Source: Rhodococcus rhodochrous
GTDB lineage: Bacteria > Actinomycetota > Actinomycetes > Mycobacteriales > Mycobacteriaceae
NCBI RefSeq assembly: GCF_014854695.1
Contig: NZ_CP027557.1
Location: forward strand, 3,658,001 to 3,722,000
Length of the DNA: 64,000 bases
Direction: 5' to 3'
Positions 46,791-55,783 of the stretch are shown piece by piece. The notes below the pieces were generated by a model. It saw only the letters and a program-made list of their open reading frames with translations, ran no database searches and was not told the DNA's origin. Made by a program: the position numbers and the translations under genes. The first letter of the stretch is position 1. Each line of letters opens with the position of its first letter.

Positions 46791-48161
46791 CTACGCACGA
46801 ACGACGGAAAGGATCTCCTTCACCAATGCCTCGACCTCACCGTCCGTGCGGGCCTCCACGTTGAGCCGCAGCAACGGCTCGGTGTTGGACGCGCGCAGGT
46901 TGAACCATGCGTTGTCGGGCAGGTCGACGGTGACACCGTCGAGCCGGTCGATCGACACCGCGCGGTCCTCGAACGCCGCGACGACGGCCTCGGTGCGCTC
47001 GGCGGCATCGGCGACCGTCGAGTTGATCTCGCCCGACGCCGCGTACCGGTTGTAGGAGCTCATCAGCTCGGAGAGCGGACCGTCCTGCGAGGCGAGTGCG
47101 GCGAGGACGTGCAGGGCCGCGAGCATGCCGGAGTCGGCACCCCAGAAGTCGCGGAAGTAGTAGTGCGCCGAGTGTTCCCCGCCGAAGACGGCACCGGTCT
47201 CGGCCATCTGCTGCTTGATGAACGAATGCCCGACCCGGGTGCGCACCGGCTTGCCGCCCTGCTCGGCGACGAGTTCGGGCACCACGCGCGAAGTGATGAG
47301 GTTGTGGATGATCGTCGAACCGGGTTCCTTGGCGAGTTCGCGGGCGGCGACGAGCGCCGTGACCGCGGACGGGGTGACCGGCTCGCCGCGCTCGTCGACG
47401 ACGAAGCAGCGGTCGGCGTCGCCGTCGAAGGCCAGACCCACGTCGGCGCCGGACTCGACGACCAGACGCTGGAGGTCGACGAGGTTGGCGGGGTCGAGGG
47501 GGTTGGCCTCGTGGTTCGGGAAGGTGCCGTCGAGTTCGAAGTACAGGGGCACGAGATCGACGGGCAGGGCGCCGAAGACGGCGGGGACGGTGTGGCCGCC
47601 CATGCCGTTGCCGGCGTCGACCGCCACCTTCAGCGGCCGCATCTCCGCGAGATCGACCAGGCCGCGGACGAACGAGGCGTAGTCCTCGAGGACGTCCTGC
47701 TCGGTGATGCTGCCGCGCTCGCCGTCGTAGGCGGGCACACCCTCGACGAGGTCGGCGGAGATCTGTGCCAGACCGGTGTCCTGGCCGACGGGCTTGGCAC
47801 CGGCACGGCAGAGCTTGATGCCGTTGTACTTCGCGGGATTGTGGCTGGCGGTGAACATGGCGCCGGGTGCGTCGAGCAGGCCCGACGCGAAGTAGAGCTG
47901 GTCGGTGGATGCGAGGCCGATCAGCACCACGTCGAGCCCCTGGGCGGTGACCCCGTCGGCGAAGGCCTGCGAGAGCGAAGGGGACGAGGCGCGCATGTCG
48001 TGCCCGATCACCACACGGTCCGCGCTGCCCTCACTGCGCAACAGGCGTGCGAACGATGCTCCGACCTCGCGGACGAACTCTTCGTCGATCTGCTCTCCGA
48101 CGACTCCCCGTACGTCGTAGGCCTTGATGACTGCTGACACCGACTCGGCAGCTCTCGCCAC
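46791..48161 (-). CDS. manB: Phosphomannomutase/phosphoglucomutase ManB
   Basis: A 456-residue alpha-D-phosphohexomutase interconverting mannose 6-phosphate and mannose 1-phosphate. The phosphoserine loop is GAMFTASHNPAKYNG (Ser near 105), the metal loop DGDADRCFVVDERGE, the sugar loop GGEHSAHYYFRD and the phosphate-binding RASNTEPLLRLNVEA. The GTG at 48161 has AGGAG at 8 nt and gives a start close to the mycobacterial protein (VIKAYDVRG near residue 11). It is 147 nt upstream of the SIS-like gene and 76 nt after the DUF3499 gene, all on one strand. Confidence 0.96.
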   Translation of the reverse strand: MARAAESVSAVIKAYDVRGVVGEQIDEEFVREVGASFARLLRSEGSADRVVIGHDMRASSPSLSQAFADGVTAQGLDVVLIGLASTDQLYFASGLLDAPGAMFTASHNPAKYNGIKLCRAGAKPVGQDTGLAQISADLVEGVPAYDGERGSITEQDVLEDYASFVRGLVDLAEMRPLKVAVDAGNGMGGHTVPAVFGALPVDLVPLYFELDGTFPNHEANPLDPANLVDLQRLVVESGADVGLAFDGDADRCFVVDERGEPVTPSAVTALVAARELAKEPGSTIIHNLITSRVVPELVAEQGGKPVRTRVGHSFIKQQMAETGAVFGGEHSAHYYFRDFWGADSGMLAALHVLAALASQDGPLSELMSSYNRYAASGEINSTVADAAERTEAVVAAFEDRAVSIDRLDGVTVDLPDNAWFNLRASNTEPLLRLNVEARTDGEVEALVKEILSVVRA

Positions 48162-48237
48162 TGTATTAGCTCCTGAACTCGACTCGTGCGATGCCGTCCT
48201 CCGCGACATCGCACTCGCTCAGCCTAGTGCGAACGGC

Positions 48238-48633
48238 TCAGGACGTGGGATCGGGAAGAACACGCAGGTGGCCGCGTCGGCCGGTGCGTGCGGTGGGCGG
48301 CACGACGGCCCGTTGGGGTTCCTCGGCGTCGTCGTCGCTCGAGTCGGAACGGGAACGCTCCCCCAGGCCGGCCTCGCGTACGGCCTCGGCGAGGGCGGTC
48401 AGATCGTCCTCGTCGGGGGTGGCCGACGAGAACGCTCCCTCGTATCGGACGAGTTCCCAGCCCTTGGGTGCCGTGATGCGCGAACCGTGCATCTCGCAGA
48501 GATCCCACGAGTGCGGTTCCGCGACGGTCGCCAGGGGACCGACAACGGCAGTGGAGTCCGAGTACACGTAGGTCAGCGTCGCAACAGCAGGGTTCTTGCA
48601 CCCAGGCCGGCAGCATCGACGCAGTGTTCTCAC
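48238..48633 (-). CDS. DUF3499 family protein (Rv3258c-like)
   Basis: A 131-residue protein with a zinc-ribbon-like N-terminal half: CCRPGCKNPA followed by a strand-rich stretch and LCEMHG, providing three or four Cys and a His. The C-terminal third is polar and acidic, then basic. The family is restricted to actinobacteria and has no known biochemical role. The GTG start has no clear ribosome site. It heads the manB operon and is divergent from the metallopeptidase-like gene, sharing an 87-nt spacer. Confidence 0.85.
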   Translation of the reverse strand: MRTLRRCCRPGCKNPAVATLTYVYSDSTAVVGPLATVAEPHSWDLCEMHGSRITAPKGWELVRYEGAFSSATPDEDDLTALAEAVREAGLGERSRSDSSDDDAEEPQRAVVPPTARTGRRGHLRVLPDPTS

Positions 48634-48707
48634 GACTGGGAGCGTAGCGCGCCGGACGCGCCAGGACTATTCGGACACACCGAAAGGGTGGAGCGATTTT
48701 CGTGTCG

Positions 48708-48713
48708 TAGTGT
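48708..48713 (+). promoter_or_regulatory. Candidate -10 (TAGTGT), leaderless, for the metallopeptidase-like gene
   Basis: A TAnnnT hexamer ends 7 nt before the ATG at 48721 and no ribosome site is present, predicting a leaderless mRNA. Confidence 0.45.
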
Positions 48714-48720
48714 CCATGGC

Positions 48721-49215
48721 ATGGTCCGCGCACGACGTTCCCGCCCTGTGTCGTCCCGTTCCGTGGCACGCCGCGGCAGGGGAATCCGCGGTCCCCTGTT
48801 CCCGCAGAGCCTGCCCGCGTGGAAGACACGCGCCGAGAAATTCGACCTGCTCGTACTGGGGGCGTTCGCGCCGATCGACGCGCGCTGGCACGACCGCCTC
48901 ACCAAGCTCGACATCGCCGTCGACGAGGTCCCGAAGATCCGGGCGCGCGACCCCGACTCGGTCAACTGGCCGGACGAGGTGGTTGCCGACGGGCCGGTGC
49001 CGCTGTCCCGGCTCGTGCCGGCGGGGATCGATCGACGAGGCGCTGCCACCCGGGCGCGGATCGTGTTGTTCCGCCGGCCTCTCGAGGTGCGCGCGAAGGA
49101 TCCGGACGATCTGACGGATCTGGTGCACGACGTCCTCGTGCACCAGGTGGCCACCTATCTCGGCGTGGAGCCGGAAGTGGTGGATCCGACACTCGGTGAG
49201 GACGACGAGGACTGA
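48721..49215 (+). CDS. Metallopeptidase-family (zincin-1 fold) protein with a degenerate HExxH motif
   Basis: A 164-residue Rv3259-like protein of the PF06262-type family. Normal members have an HExxH-type motif in the last helix; here the matching segment is DVLVHQVATYLGVEPE, where Gln replaces the catalytic Glu and Thr replaces the second zinc His. Loss of zinc chemistry is therefore likely. A basic N-terminus (ARRSRPVSSRSVARRGRG) precedes the domain. The ATG at 48721 has no ribosome site and follows a -10-like hexamer. It is divergent from DUF3499 and convergent with whiB2. Confidence 0.82.
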   Translation: MVRARRSRPVSSRSVARRGRGIRGPLFPQSLPAWKTRAEKFDLLVLGAFAPIDARWHDRLTKLDIAVDEVPKIRARDPDSVNWPDEVVADGPVPLSRLVPAGIDRRGAATRARIVLFRRPLEVRAKDPDDLTDLVHDVLVHQVATYLGVEPEVVDPTLGEDDED

Positions 49216-49234
49216 AGAACCTTCCCGAAACATG

Positions 49235-49281
49235 ACGAAGGCCGGGTTGCTCGTCCCCCACGGCCGCAACCCGACCTTCGT
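49235..49281. terminator. Hairpin between the metallopeptidase-like gene and whiB2
   Basis: A 16-nt stem with one mismatch (ACGAAGGCCGGGTTGC against GCAACCCGACCTTCGT) and a 15-nt loop, 20 nt after the plus-strand stop and 58 nt from the whiB2 stop. Probably bidirectional. Confidence 0.75.
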
Positions 49282-49338
49282 CGTCCGACTCGGTGTTTCA
49301 CTCGGTCCCGTACTCCCCGTACCGGGCCGAACCCCTCG

Positions 49339-49686
49339 TCAGACTATTCCGCGCTTGAGGCGACGGCGTTCCCTCTCGGAAAGCCCGCCCCAGATACCGA
49401 ACCGCTCGTCGTGGGCGAGTGCGTATTCGAGACAGTCGTCCCGGACCTCACACCCCATGCAGATGCGCTTGGCCTCTCTGGTGGAGCCACCCTTCTCGGG
49501 GAAGAATGCCTCCGGATCGGTCTGCGCACAGAGCGCACGCTCCTGCCACTGCTCCTCGCCATCCGCTGGGTCGCCGAATCCCGAGATCAAACTCAGGACG
49601 GGCACCCCGACGTCCGGGTAGTCACAGACAGCCTCGACTGCAGTATCGCTTCGAGTGAGCTCGAAGCTGTCGCGCTCGCCGGCCAT
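49339..49686 (-). CDS. whiB2: WhiB2/WhmD iron-sulphur regulator of cell division
   Basis: A 115-residue WhiB with cluster Cys at 53, 76, 79 and 85, the GIWGGLSERERRRLKR signature and a short basic tail. WhiB2 (WhmD in M. smegmatis) is needed for septation. The N-terminal extension of about 45 residues is typical. The ATG has GAGGAGG at 5 nt. It is divergent from fbiA across 253 nt that include a LexA-like box at 49744, 58 nt before the start. Confidence 0.95.
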   Translation of the reverse strand: MAGERDSFELTRSDTAVEAVCDYPDVGVPVLSLISGFGDPADGEEQWQERALCAQTDPEAFFPEKGGSTREAKRICMGCEVRDDCLEYALAHDERFGIWGGLSERERRRLKRGIV

Positions 49687-49743
49687 TGTCCCTCCTCACC
49701 TGCAGCGCCGAATCATGACCGGGGATCAACCCGCTGCCACCCT

Positions 49744-49759
49744 TCGAATACTCGTTCGA
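49744..49759. promoter_or_regulatory. LexA/SOS-box-like site upstream of whiB2
   Basis: TCGAAT-N4-GTTCGA matches the actinobacterial LexA box TCGAAC-N4-GTTCGA at 11 of 12 defined positions. It is 58-73 nt upstream of whiB2 and about 180 nt from fbiA. Confidence 0.5.
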
Positions 49760-49927
49760 ATGCGGGTTCACCGCAAGGGATCTCGAATTCGATTATCGAA
49801 TGACATGTATGTGATTAGACACTTCGGGTGTGTCGCGGTCAAGCGGAGCGGCGTTGTTCACATATCATCGGCCGCTTTGCCGAAACGCGTTTCGGACGGC
49901 GCGCGACCGGGTAGGCGACGCACCGCT

Positions 49928-49933
49928 TAGGCT
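49928..49933 (+). promoter_or_regulatory. Candidate -10 (TAGGCT), leaderless fbiA
   Basis: The hexamer ends 6 nt before the fbiA GTG with no Shine-Dalgarno, so transcription should begin at the start codon. The -35 is weak. Confidence 0.5.
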
Positions 49934-49939
49934 TGGGCC

Positions 49940-50929
49940 GTGAATGTGACTGTATTGGTCGGAGGTGTCGGTGGGGCGCGTTTTCTCTCAGGTTTGCGCC
50001 GGCTTCTCGATATTTCCCCGGGCGTGGAGCCGAATCCGGACGCGGCACACCGCATCACCGCGATCGTCAACGTCGGCGACGACGTGTGGATGCACGGCCT
50101 GAGGATCTGTCCGGATCTCGACACCTGCATGTACACCCTCGGCGGTGGGATCGACACCGAACGCGGCTGGGGCCGCGCCGGTGAGACCTGGAACGCCAAG
50201 GAGGAACTCGCCGCCTACGGGGCGATCCCCGACTGGTTCGGTCTCGGCGACCGCGACATCGCCACCCACCTCATCCGGACGCAGATGCTGCGGACCGGCT
50301 ATCCGCTCTCCGCGATCACCGAAGCGCTGTGCACGCGGTGGAAGCCGGGGGTGACCCTGCTGCCGGTCTCCGACGACCGCAGCGAGACCCACGTCGTCAT
50401 CACCGATCCCGAGGACGGTGAACAGCGGGCCGTGCACTTCGAGGAATGGTGGGTCCGCCACCGCGCCCAGGTGCCGACCCACAGCTTCGCCCACATCGGC
50501 GCAGAAGAGGCCAAGCCGGCTCCCGGTGTGCTCGAGGCGATCGAGAACGCCGACGCCGTCGTCCTGGCTCCGTCGAACCCCGTTGTGAGCGTCGGGGCGA
50601 TCCTCGCGATCCCCGGTATCCGCGGGGCGCTGCGCACCACCTCGGCGAAGGTCGTCGGCCTGTCCCCAGTCATCGACGGCAAGCCCCTGCGCGGCATGGC
50701 CGATGCGTGCCTGGACGTCATCGGAGTGGAGACCACCGCCGAGGCGGTCGGCCGGTACTACGGTGCCCGTTCGGGCACAGGCATTCTCGACGGCTGGCTC
50801 GTGCACTCGACCGACAGCGCCGAGGTGCCGGGCGTCGAGGTCCGATCCGTTCCCCTGCTCATGACCGACACCGACGCGACGGCCGAGATGGCCCGCGCCG
50901 CCCTCGACCTCGCCGGAGTGACCCTGTGA
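49940..50929 (+). CDS. fbiA: FbiA, phosphoenolpyruvyl/2-phospholactate transferase of F420 synthesis
   Basis: A 329-residue CofD-family enzyme joining the PEP-derived (or lactate) phosphate moiety to Fo to make (dehydro)F420-0. It begins [16 protein letters not shown] and has [21 protein letters not shown] (metal Asp), the GWLVHSTD C-terminal region and the [13 protein letters not shown] segment. The GTG is probably a leaderless start. Its stop overlaps the fbiB ATG (TGATG), so the pair is coupled. Confidence 0.96.
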   Translation: MNVTVLVGGVGGARFLSGLRRLLDISPGVEPNPDAAHRITAIVNVGDDVWMHGLRICPDLDTCMYTLGGGIDTERGWGRAGETWNAKEELAAYGAIPDWFGLGDRDIATHLIRTQMLRTGYPLSAITEALCTRWKPGVTLLPVSDDRSETHVVITDPEDGEQRAVHFEEWWVRHRAQVPTHSFAHIGAEEAKPAPGVLEAIENADAVVLAPSNPVVSVGAILAIPGIRGALRTTSAKVVGLSPVIDGKPLRGMADACLDVIGVETTAEAVGRYYGARSGTGILDGWLVHSTDSAEVPGVEVRSVPLLMTDTDATAEMARAALDLAGVTL

Positions 50930-52296
50930 TGCCGGACGCCGTCGCCGACCCCGCAGTGCGCGACCACGCGCCGGGCGGCCCGATCGAGATCCTGCCCGTC
51001 GCCGGACTTCCCGAGTTCCGGCCCGGCGACGACCTGGCCGCAGCCGTCGCTCAGGCCGCGCCGTGGCTGGCCGACGGGGACGTCCTCGTCGTCACCAGCA
51101 AGGTGGTCTCGAAGGTCGAGGGGCGGATCGTCGCCGCGCCCACCGATCCCGACGCCCGCGACGCGCTCCGCCGGCGCCTGGTGAACGAGGAAGCGGTGCG
51201 CGTGCTGGCACGCAAGGGCCGCACCCTCATCACCGAGAACAAGCTCGGCATCGTGCAGGCGGCCTCCGGCATCGACGGATCCAACGTCGACAGCGCCGAA
51301 CTCGCGCTGCTGCCCGAGAACCCCGACGCGAGCGCAGCGGCACTACGCGAACGGATCGGTGCGCTGCTCGGCGTCCGGGTCGCCGTGGTGGTCACCGACA
51401 CCATGGGCCGCGCCTGGCGCAACGGCCAGACCGACGCCGCGATCGGCTCGTCCGGGCTTCCCGTCCTGCACGGCTACGCCGGCTCGCACGACTCGCAAGG
51501 CAACGAACTGCAGGTGACGTCCGTGGCGGTCGCCGACGAGATCGCCGCCGCAGGCGATCTGGTCAAGGGCAAGCTCGGCGGTGTGCCCGTCGCCGTGGTG
51601 CGCGGACTCGACCTGCCCGACGACGGATCCACCGCCCGCGCCCTGATCCGCAGCGGCGAGGACGACCTGTTCTGGCTCGGCACCGAGGAGGCCCTCGAAC
51701 GCGGTCGGCGCGAGGCACTGCTGCTGCGCCGGTCCGTGCGGCAGTTCGCCTCCGAACCCGTCGATCCCGAGGATCTGCGCGAGGCGGTCGCCGAGGCCCT
51801 CACCGCACCCGCACCCCATCACACCCGCCCGGTGCGGTTCGTGTGGGTGCGCACCGAGCAGGTGCGGCGCCGGCTCCTCGACCGCATGCGCGACAGGTGG
51901 GCCGAGGATCTCCACGGCGACGGACTCGACCCGGTGGCCGTCGAACGCCGACTCTCCCGCGGCGCGATCCTCTACGACGCACCCGAGGTGATCGTCCCGT
52001 TCTGGGTGCCCGACGGCGCACACCACTATCCGGATGCGCGTCGCACCGCGGCGGAGGCGACGATGTTCACCGTCGCCGCCGGCGCCGCGGTGCAGGGTCT
52101 GCTCGTGTCCCTCGCCACCCGCGGGCTCGGTAGCTGCTGGATCGGTTCGACGATCTTCGCTCCCGAGGTGGTCCGCGAGGAACTCGGGCTTCCTGCCGAG
52201 TGGTCGCCGCTCGGGGCGGTCGCCGTCGGTTACCCGCTCATCGAACCGGAGCCGCGCGAACCCGCGGACCCGGGCGACGCGCTCGTGGAGCTGTAG
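50929..52296 (+). CDS. fbiB: FbiB, F420 gamma-glutamyl ligase / dehydro-F420-0 reductase
   Basis: A 455-residue bifunctional protein. The N-terminal CofE domain (about 15-245) has [29 protein letters not shown] and the [18 protein letters not shown] ligase motifs. The C-terminal nitroreductase-like FMN domain (about 265-445) starts [12 protein letters not shown] and reduces dehydro-F420-0. It adds glutamates to make F420-n. The ATG overlaps the fbiA stop. Length and domain order are as in M. tuberculosis FbiB. Confidence 0.96.
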   Translation: MPDAVADPAVRDHAPGGPIEILPVAGLPEFRPGDDLAAAVAQAAPWLADGDVLVVTSKVVSKVEGRIVAAPTDPDARDALRRRLVNEEAVRVLARKGRTLITENKLGIVQAASGIDGSNVDSAELALLPENPDASAAALRERIGALLGVRVAVVVTDTMGRAWRNGQTDAAIGSSGLPVLHGYAGSHDSQGNELQVTSVAVADEIAAAGDLVKGKLGGVPVAVVRGLDLPDDGSTARALIRSGEDDLFWLGTEEALERGRREALLLRRSVRQFASEPVDPEDLREAVAEALTAPAPHHTRPVRFVWVRTEQVRRRLLDRMRDRWAEDLHGDGLDPVAVERRLSRGAILYDAPEVIVPFWVPDGAHHYPDARRTAAEATMFTVAAGAAVQGLLVSLATRGLGSCWIGSTIFAPEVVREELGLPAEWSPLGAVAVGYPLIEPEPREPADPGDALVEL

Positions 52297-52298
52297 CC

Positions 52299-52853
52299 GT
52301 GTCGGCGCGTTCCCTGCACGCCTCGGCGATCGACCGGCTCACCGCCTGGCGCACCGACTCCGAGGACGCCGAATCGCTGCGGCACACGATGCTGGCGTTC
52401 CTAGATTCGGCGCCCGACGGGTGCCTGCGCGAACACGTGCCCGGGCACATCACGGCGTCGTCGATCGTGCTCGACGTCGACCACCGCAACGTGTTGCTCA
52501 CCCTGCATCCGCGGGTGGGGCGGTGGATCCAGCTCGGCGGTCACTGCGAGCCGTCGGACGAGACGGTCGTCGACGCGGCCCTGCGCGAGGCCACCGAGGA
52601 ATCCGGCATCGCCGATCTGGTGATCGATCCGGAACTGCTGTCGGCGCACACGCATCCGATCACGTGCTCCCTCGGCGTGCCCACCCGTCACCTCGACCTG
52701 CGGTTCCTGGTGACCGCACCCGTCGGTGCCCGGCCGGTGCGCAGCGACGAATCCACCGACCTGCAGTGGTGGCCCGTCGACGCGCTACCGCCGGAGGCCG
52801 AGCACGAGACGATCGCGCACATGGTCCGGCTCGCCGCGGCTCGACGGGCCTGA
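52299..52853 (+). CDS. NUDIX hydrolase
   Basis: A 184-residue NUDIX protein; the box is GGHCEPSDETVVDAALREATEESGI, with REATEE supplying the metal Glu residues. HPRVGRWIQLGG and HLDLRFLVTAP are normal for the branch next to fbiB (Rv3263 region). Substrate is not identifiable. The GTG is 2 nt after the fbiB stop and likely cotranscribed with fbiAB. Its stop codon lies in a 24-bp tandem duplication. Confidence 0.9.
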   Translation: MSARSLHASAIDRLTAWRTDSEDAESLRHTMLAFLDSAPDGCLREHVPGHITASSIVLDVDHRNVLLTLHPRVGRWIQLGGHCEPSDETVVDAALREATEESGIADLVIDPELLSAHTHPITCSLGVPTRHLDLRFLVTAPVGARPVRSDESTDLQWWPVDALPPEAEHETIAHMVRLAAARRA

Positions 52854-52884
52854 AACGACGCGGCCCGACGGGCCTGAAACGACC
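52837..52884. repeat. 24-bp tandem duplication containing the NUDIX stop codon
   Basis: Units 52837-52860 and 52861-52884 differ at 2 of 24 bases; each contains GACGGGCCTGAAACGAC. The TGA at 52851 ends the gene; a second TGA copy is at 52875. Confidence 0.88.
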
Positions 52885-52918
52885 ACGCTCGTCCCGGCGG
52901 GTCGCCGGGACGAGCGTG
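52884..52918. terminator. 15-bp hairpin between convergent NUDIX and SGNH genes
   Basis: Perfect arms CACGCTCGTCCCGGC and GCCGGGACGAGCGTG with a 5-nt loop. Between two converging genes; likely bidirectional. Confidence 0.85.
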
Positions 52919-52939
52919 AGGTCGGAACCGGCCGTGAGG

Positions 52940-53704
52940 TCAGAACCGGACAGGGCCGAGTTCGGGGTATTTCGGGGTGATGCCGTCGCCGGAGGACACC
53001 CCGCGCAGCCGCCGGCCCACCCAGGGGACGAGGAACTCGCGCATCCACGCACGGTCTGCGGCGCGTTCCTGGGCCCGCGTGAGGACGGGCGCCTCGTCGA
53101 ACTCCACCGGTCCGAGACCGTGTGCGACGCCCAGCAGGTCGAGCACGCGGATCGCCATGTTGTGGTGGCCGGCCGCGGACATGTGGAGCCGGTCGAAGTC
53201 CCACATGCGTAGATCGCGGTACTCGTCGAACCGCCAGAAGTCGACGATGGTCGCCCCGTGCCGGTCGGCGATCGCCCGGACGAGTTCGTTGTACACGGCC
53301 CAGCGGCCGCGCAGCATTCCGAAGACCGGCGCCCAGCTGCCGTCGTAGGCCGTCCACATCAGGATGCGGGCGCCGGTCGCGGCGAGCTTGCCGATCGCCT
53401 CGTCGTACTCGGCCGCGAGCGCGTCGAGGTCGAGCTTCGGACGCATGAGGTTGTTGCCGCCGGCGTAGATCGTCACGAGATCGGGACGCATCGCCACGGC
53501 GGTCTCGAGCTGCTCGTCGAGGATCGGTCGCAGCAACCGGCCCCGGATGGCGAGGTTCGCGTACGCGAAGTTCTCCGAGTGCCGCGCGAGCTCACCGGCG
53601 ACGAGATCGGCCCAGCCGCGCAGCCCGTTGGGACGCGCCGGATCCGGGTCGCCGACTCCCTCGGTGAACGAATCGCCGAGGGCCACATACCGTTCGAAGC
53701 GCAC
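52940..53704 (-). CDS. SGNH/GDSL-family esterase
   Basis: A 254-residue hydrolase. Block I is VALGDSFTEGVGD (Ser nucleophile), block III GGNN in TIYAGGNNLMRPKLD, and block V is FDRLHMSAAGH with the Asp-His pair. There is no signal peptide, so it is cytoplasmic. The GTG at 53704 has AGAGG at 5 nt; GTG 53722 overlapping the manC stop is the alternative. It lies immediately downstream of manC, so it might trim acyl groups in the cell-wall precursor pathway, but this is only inferred. Confidence 0.9.
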   Translation of the reverse strand: MRFERYVALGDSFTEGVGDPDPARPNGLRGWADLVAGELARHSENFAYANLAIRGRLLRPILDEQLETAVAMRPDLVTIYAGGNNLMRPKLDLDALAAEYDEAIGKLAATGARILMWTAYDGSWAPVFGMLRGRWAVYNELVRAIADRHGATIVDFWRFDEYRDLRMWDFDRLHMSAAGHHNMAIRVLDLLGVAHGLGPVEFDEAPVLTRAQERAADRAWMREFLVPWVGRRLRGVSSGDGITPKYPELGPVRF

Positions 53705-53718
53705 TTCGTCCTCTCGAC

Positions 53719-54804
53719 TCACACGTCGGTACTGAAGCGGATGCCGCCGTCGGGGATCTTCACCCCGGGCCACACCCGCGCACCGCGCAGGAGTTCGCAC
53801 CGGGCACCGATGTCGGCGCCGTCGCCGATCACGCCGTCGCGGATCAGAGCGCGCGGACCGACCCGCACACCGAAACCGATGATGGTCCGCTCGATCACCG
53901 CACCGGCCTCGACCCGCGCACCGTCGAAGATCACCGCGCCGTCCAGGCGGGCGCCGGCACCGATCTCCGCGCCGCGGCCGACGACCGTGCCGCCGATCAG
54001 CAGTGCGCCGGGGGCGACGGAGGCTCCCGGATGCACGAGCGACTCGCCGCGTTGCGGCGGAAGCGCCGGCGACGGGGCGATACCGCGGACCAGATCGGCC
54101 GAGCCGCGGACGAAGTCCTCCGGGGTGCCCATGTCGCGCCAGTAGGCGGCGTCGACGTGCCCGTAGACCTTCTTGCCCTCGGTCAGCAGCGCCGGGAACA
54201 CCTCGCGCTCCACCGAGACCGGGCGGCCCTCGGGGATCTGCTCGATGATCTCGCGGCGGAAGACGTAGCAACCGGCGTTGATCTGATCGGTCGGCGGATC
54301 CTGGGTCTTCTCGAGGAAGGCGGTCACCCGGCCGTCCTCGTCGGTCGGCACACAGCCGAAGGCACGCGGATCGCTCACCCGCACCAGGTGCAGGGTCACG
54401 TCCGCCTCGGTGCGCACGTGGGTGTCGAGGACGGCGCCGAGATCGGTGCCACCGAGCACGTCGCCGTTGAAGACCATGACGTTGTCGGCGCGCAGCTTCG
54501 GCAGCACGTTACGGATACCACCGCCGGTGCCGAGCGGCTCGGTCTCGGTGACGTACTCGATCTCGAGGCCGAAGTCCGACCCGTCGGCGAAGTACTCCTC
54601 GAAGACCTCGGCCTTGAACGAGGTGCCGAGCACGACGTGCTTGATGCCCGCCTCACGGATCCGCGCGAGCAGGTGGGTGAGGAAGGGCACCCCCGCGGTG
54701 GGCAGCATCGGCTTGGGTGCCGACAGCGTCAGCGGTCGTAGCCGCGTACCCTGTCCGCCGACCAGAATCACCGCATCGGTGTGCGGTGCCGAATCACTCG
54801 TCAT
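53719..54804 (-). CDS. manC: Mannose-1-phosphate guanylyltransferase ManC (GDP-mannose pyrophosphorylase)
   Basis: A 361-residue nucleotidyltransferase plus left-handed beta-helix. The N-terminal signature is ILVGGQGTRLRPLTLSAPKPMLP, followed by FNGDVLGGTDLG and EKTQDPPTDQINAGCYV. Hexapeptide repeats fill the last 100 residues (LIGGTVVGRGAEIGAGARLDGAVIFDGA in segments). It matches Rv3264c (ManC), making GDP-mannose for mannosyltransferases. A related NDP-glucose specificity cannot be excluded. The C-terminus overlaps the alternative SGNH start. Confidence 0.88.
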   Translation of the reverse strand: MTSDSAPHTDAVILVGGQGTRLRPLTLSAPKPMLPTAGVPFLTHLLARIREAGIKHVVLGTSFKAEVFEEYFADGSDFGLEIEYVTETEPLGTGGGIRNVLPKLRADNVMVFNGDVLGGTDLGAVLDTHVRTEADVTLHLVRVSDPRAFGCVPTDEDGRVTAFLEKTQDPPTDQINAGCYVFRREIIEQIPEGRPVSVEREVFPALLTEGKKVYGHVDAAYWRDMGTPEDFVRGSADLVRGIAPSPALPPQRGESLVHPGASVAPGALLIGGTVVGRGAEIGAGARLDGAVIFDGARVEAGAVIERTIIGFGVRVGPRALIRDGVIGDGADIGARCELLRGARVWPGVKIPDGGIRFSTDV

Positions 54805-55783
54805 CGTCTCCCCTGTTCACTGTCGTGCCGACCGGAATGTTCTGGTCGGTCCTCCCGTTCCGACGCTCCCGCACGGCCGCCGCGACCGTCACTCGCGATC
54901 GCACCGCGAGCCCCGCCCGCAACGCCCACCGCAGCGGTGCCTGCCACCCGTGGGGGTGACGGTCCGCCTGGAAGCGGTAGGCACTCTCATGATGTGCCGG
55001 AAGCATCAGTTCGGGGTGCCGTCCGGCCGCGTGGCCCTTGGCGTGCGTGACCACCGCGGACGGCACGTACACGTTGAGCCAGCCCGCTCGTCCGAGCCGG
55101 TCGCCCAGGTCCACGTCCTCCATGTACATGAAGTATCGCGAATCGAAGCCGTCGATCGAATCGAAGGCGGCGCGCCGCAGCAGCAGGCACGATCCGGACA
55201 GCCAGCCCACGGGGCGTTCGCTGATCTCCTCGTTCTCCTGCCGGTAGCGACGCGTCCACGGATTGGCCGGCCAGACGGTGCCGAGCAGCGCGTGACCGGC
55301 ACCGGAGGCGAGGGTGGGGACGGTGCGCGCCGAGGGGTAGACGCTTCCGTCGGGTTCGTGGATCAGCGGCCCGAGCGAGCCGGCGCGCGGCCAGCGACGC
55401 GCCGCGTCGAGCATCTCGTCGAGCGAACCGGGATGCCACCGCACGTCCGGGTTCGCGACGACGACGAACTCCGCAGCCGGGTCGACCTCGGCGACCGCGC
55501 GGTTGATCGCACCGCCGTAACCGATGTTCCCGCCGGTCCGGAGCAGTCGCACGTTCTCGTGTGCCGCCTCGGCGGCCTCGGGAGCACCGTCGGTCGAACC
55601 GTTGTCGGCCAGGATCACCTGCGTCGGCAGAACGGTCGCGGAGGTGAGCGAGGTGAGAAAGTTCTCGAGGTGCTCTCCGGGCGAGTAGGTCACCGTCACC
55701 ACGGCCAGCGTCGATTCCACGCCGGTCACCTTAGCGACCTCGACGGTGTGCGACACCTCACGGGCCGCTTCGTCGGATGTCAT
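54794..55783 (-). CDS. wbbL: Rhamnosyltransferase WbbL (family 2 glycosyltransferase)
   Basis: A 329-residue GT2 enzyme that attaches rhamnose to GlcNAc-PP-decaprenol for the arabinogalactan linker (Rv3265c). Nucleotide-binding VTVTYSPGEHLENFL and LADNGSTDGAP; NIGYGGAINRA; NPDVRW at the metal site; GWLSGSCLLLRRAAF and MYMEDVDLGDRL (ED motif). No membrane segment. ATG overlaps the rmlD stop (ATGA). It is one operon with rmlD upstream and manC downstream (manC start overlaps wbbL by 11 nt). Confidence 0.93.
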   Translation of the reverse strand: MTSDEAAREVSHTVEVAKVTGVESTLAVVTVTYSPGEHLENFLTSLTSATVLPTQVILADNGSTDGAPEAAEAAHENVRLLRTGGNIGYGGAINRAVAEVDPAAEFVVVANPDVRWHPGSLDEMLDAARRWPRAGSLGPLIHEPDGSVYPSARTVPTLASGAGHALLGTVWPANPWTRRYRQENEEISERPVGWLSGSCLLLRRAAFDSIDGFDSRYFMYMEDVDLGDRLGRAGWLNVYVPSAVVTHAKGHAAGRHPELMLPAHHESAYRFQADRHPHGWQAPLRWALRAGLAVRSRVTVAAAVRERRNGRTDQNIPVGTTVNRGDDDE

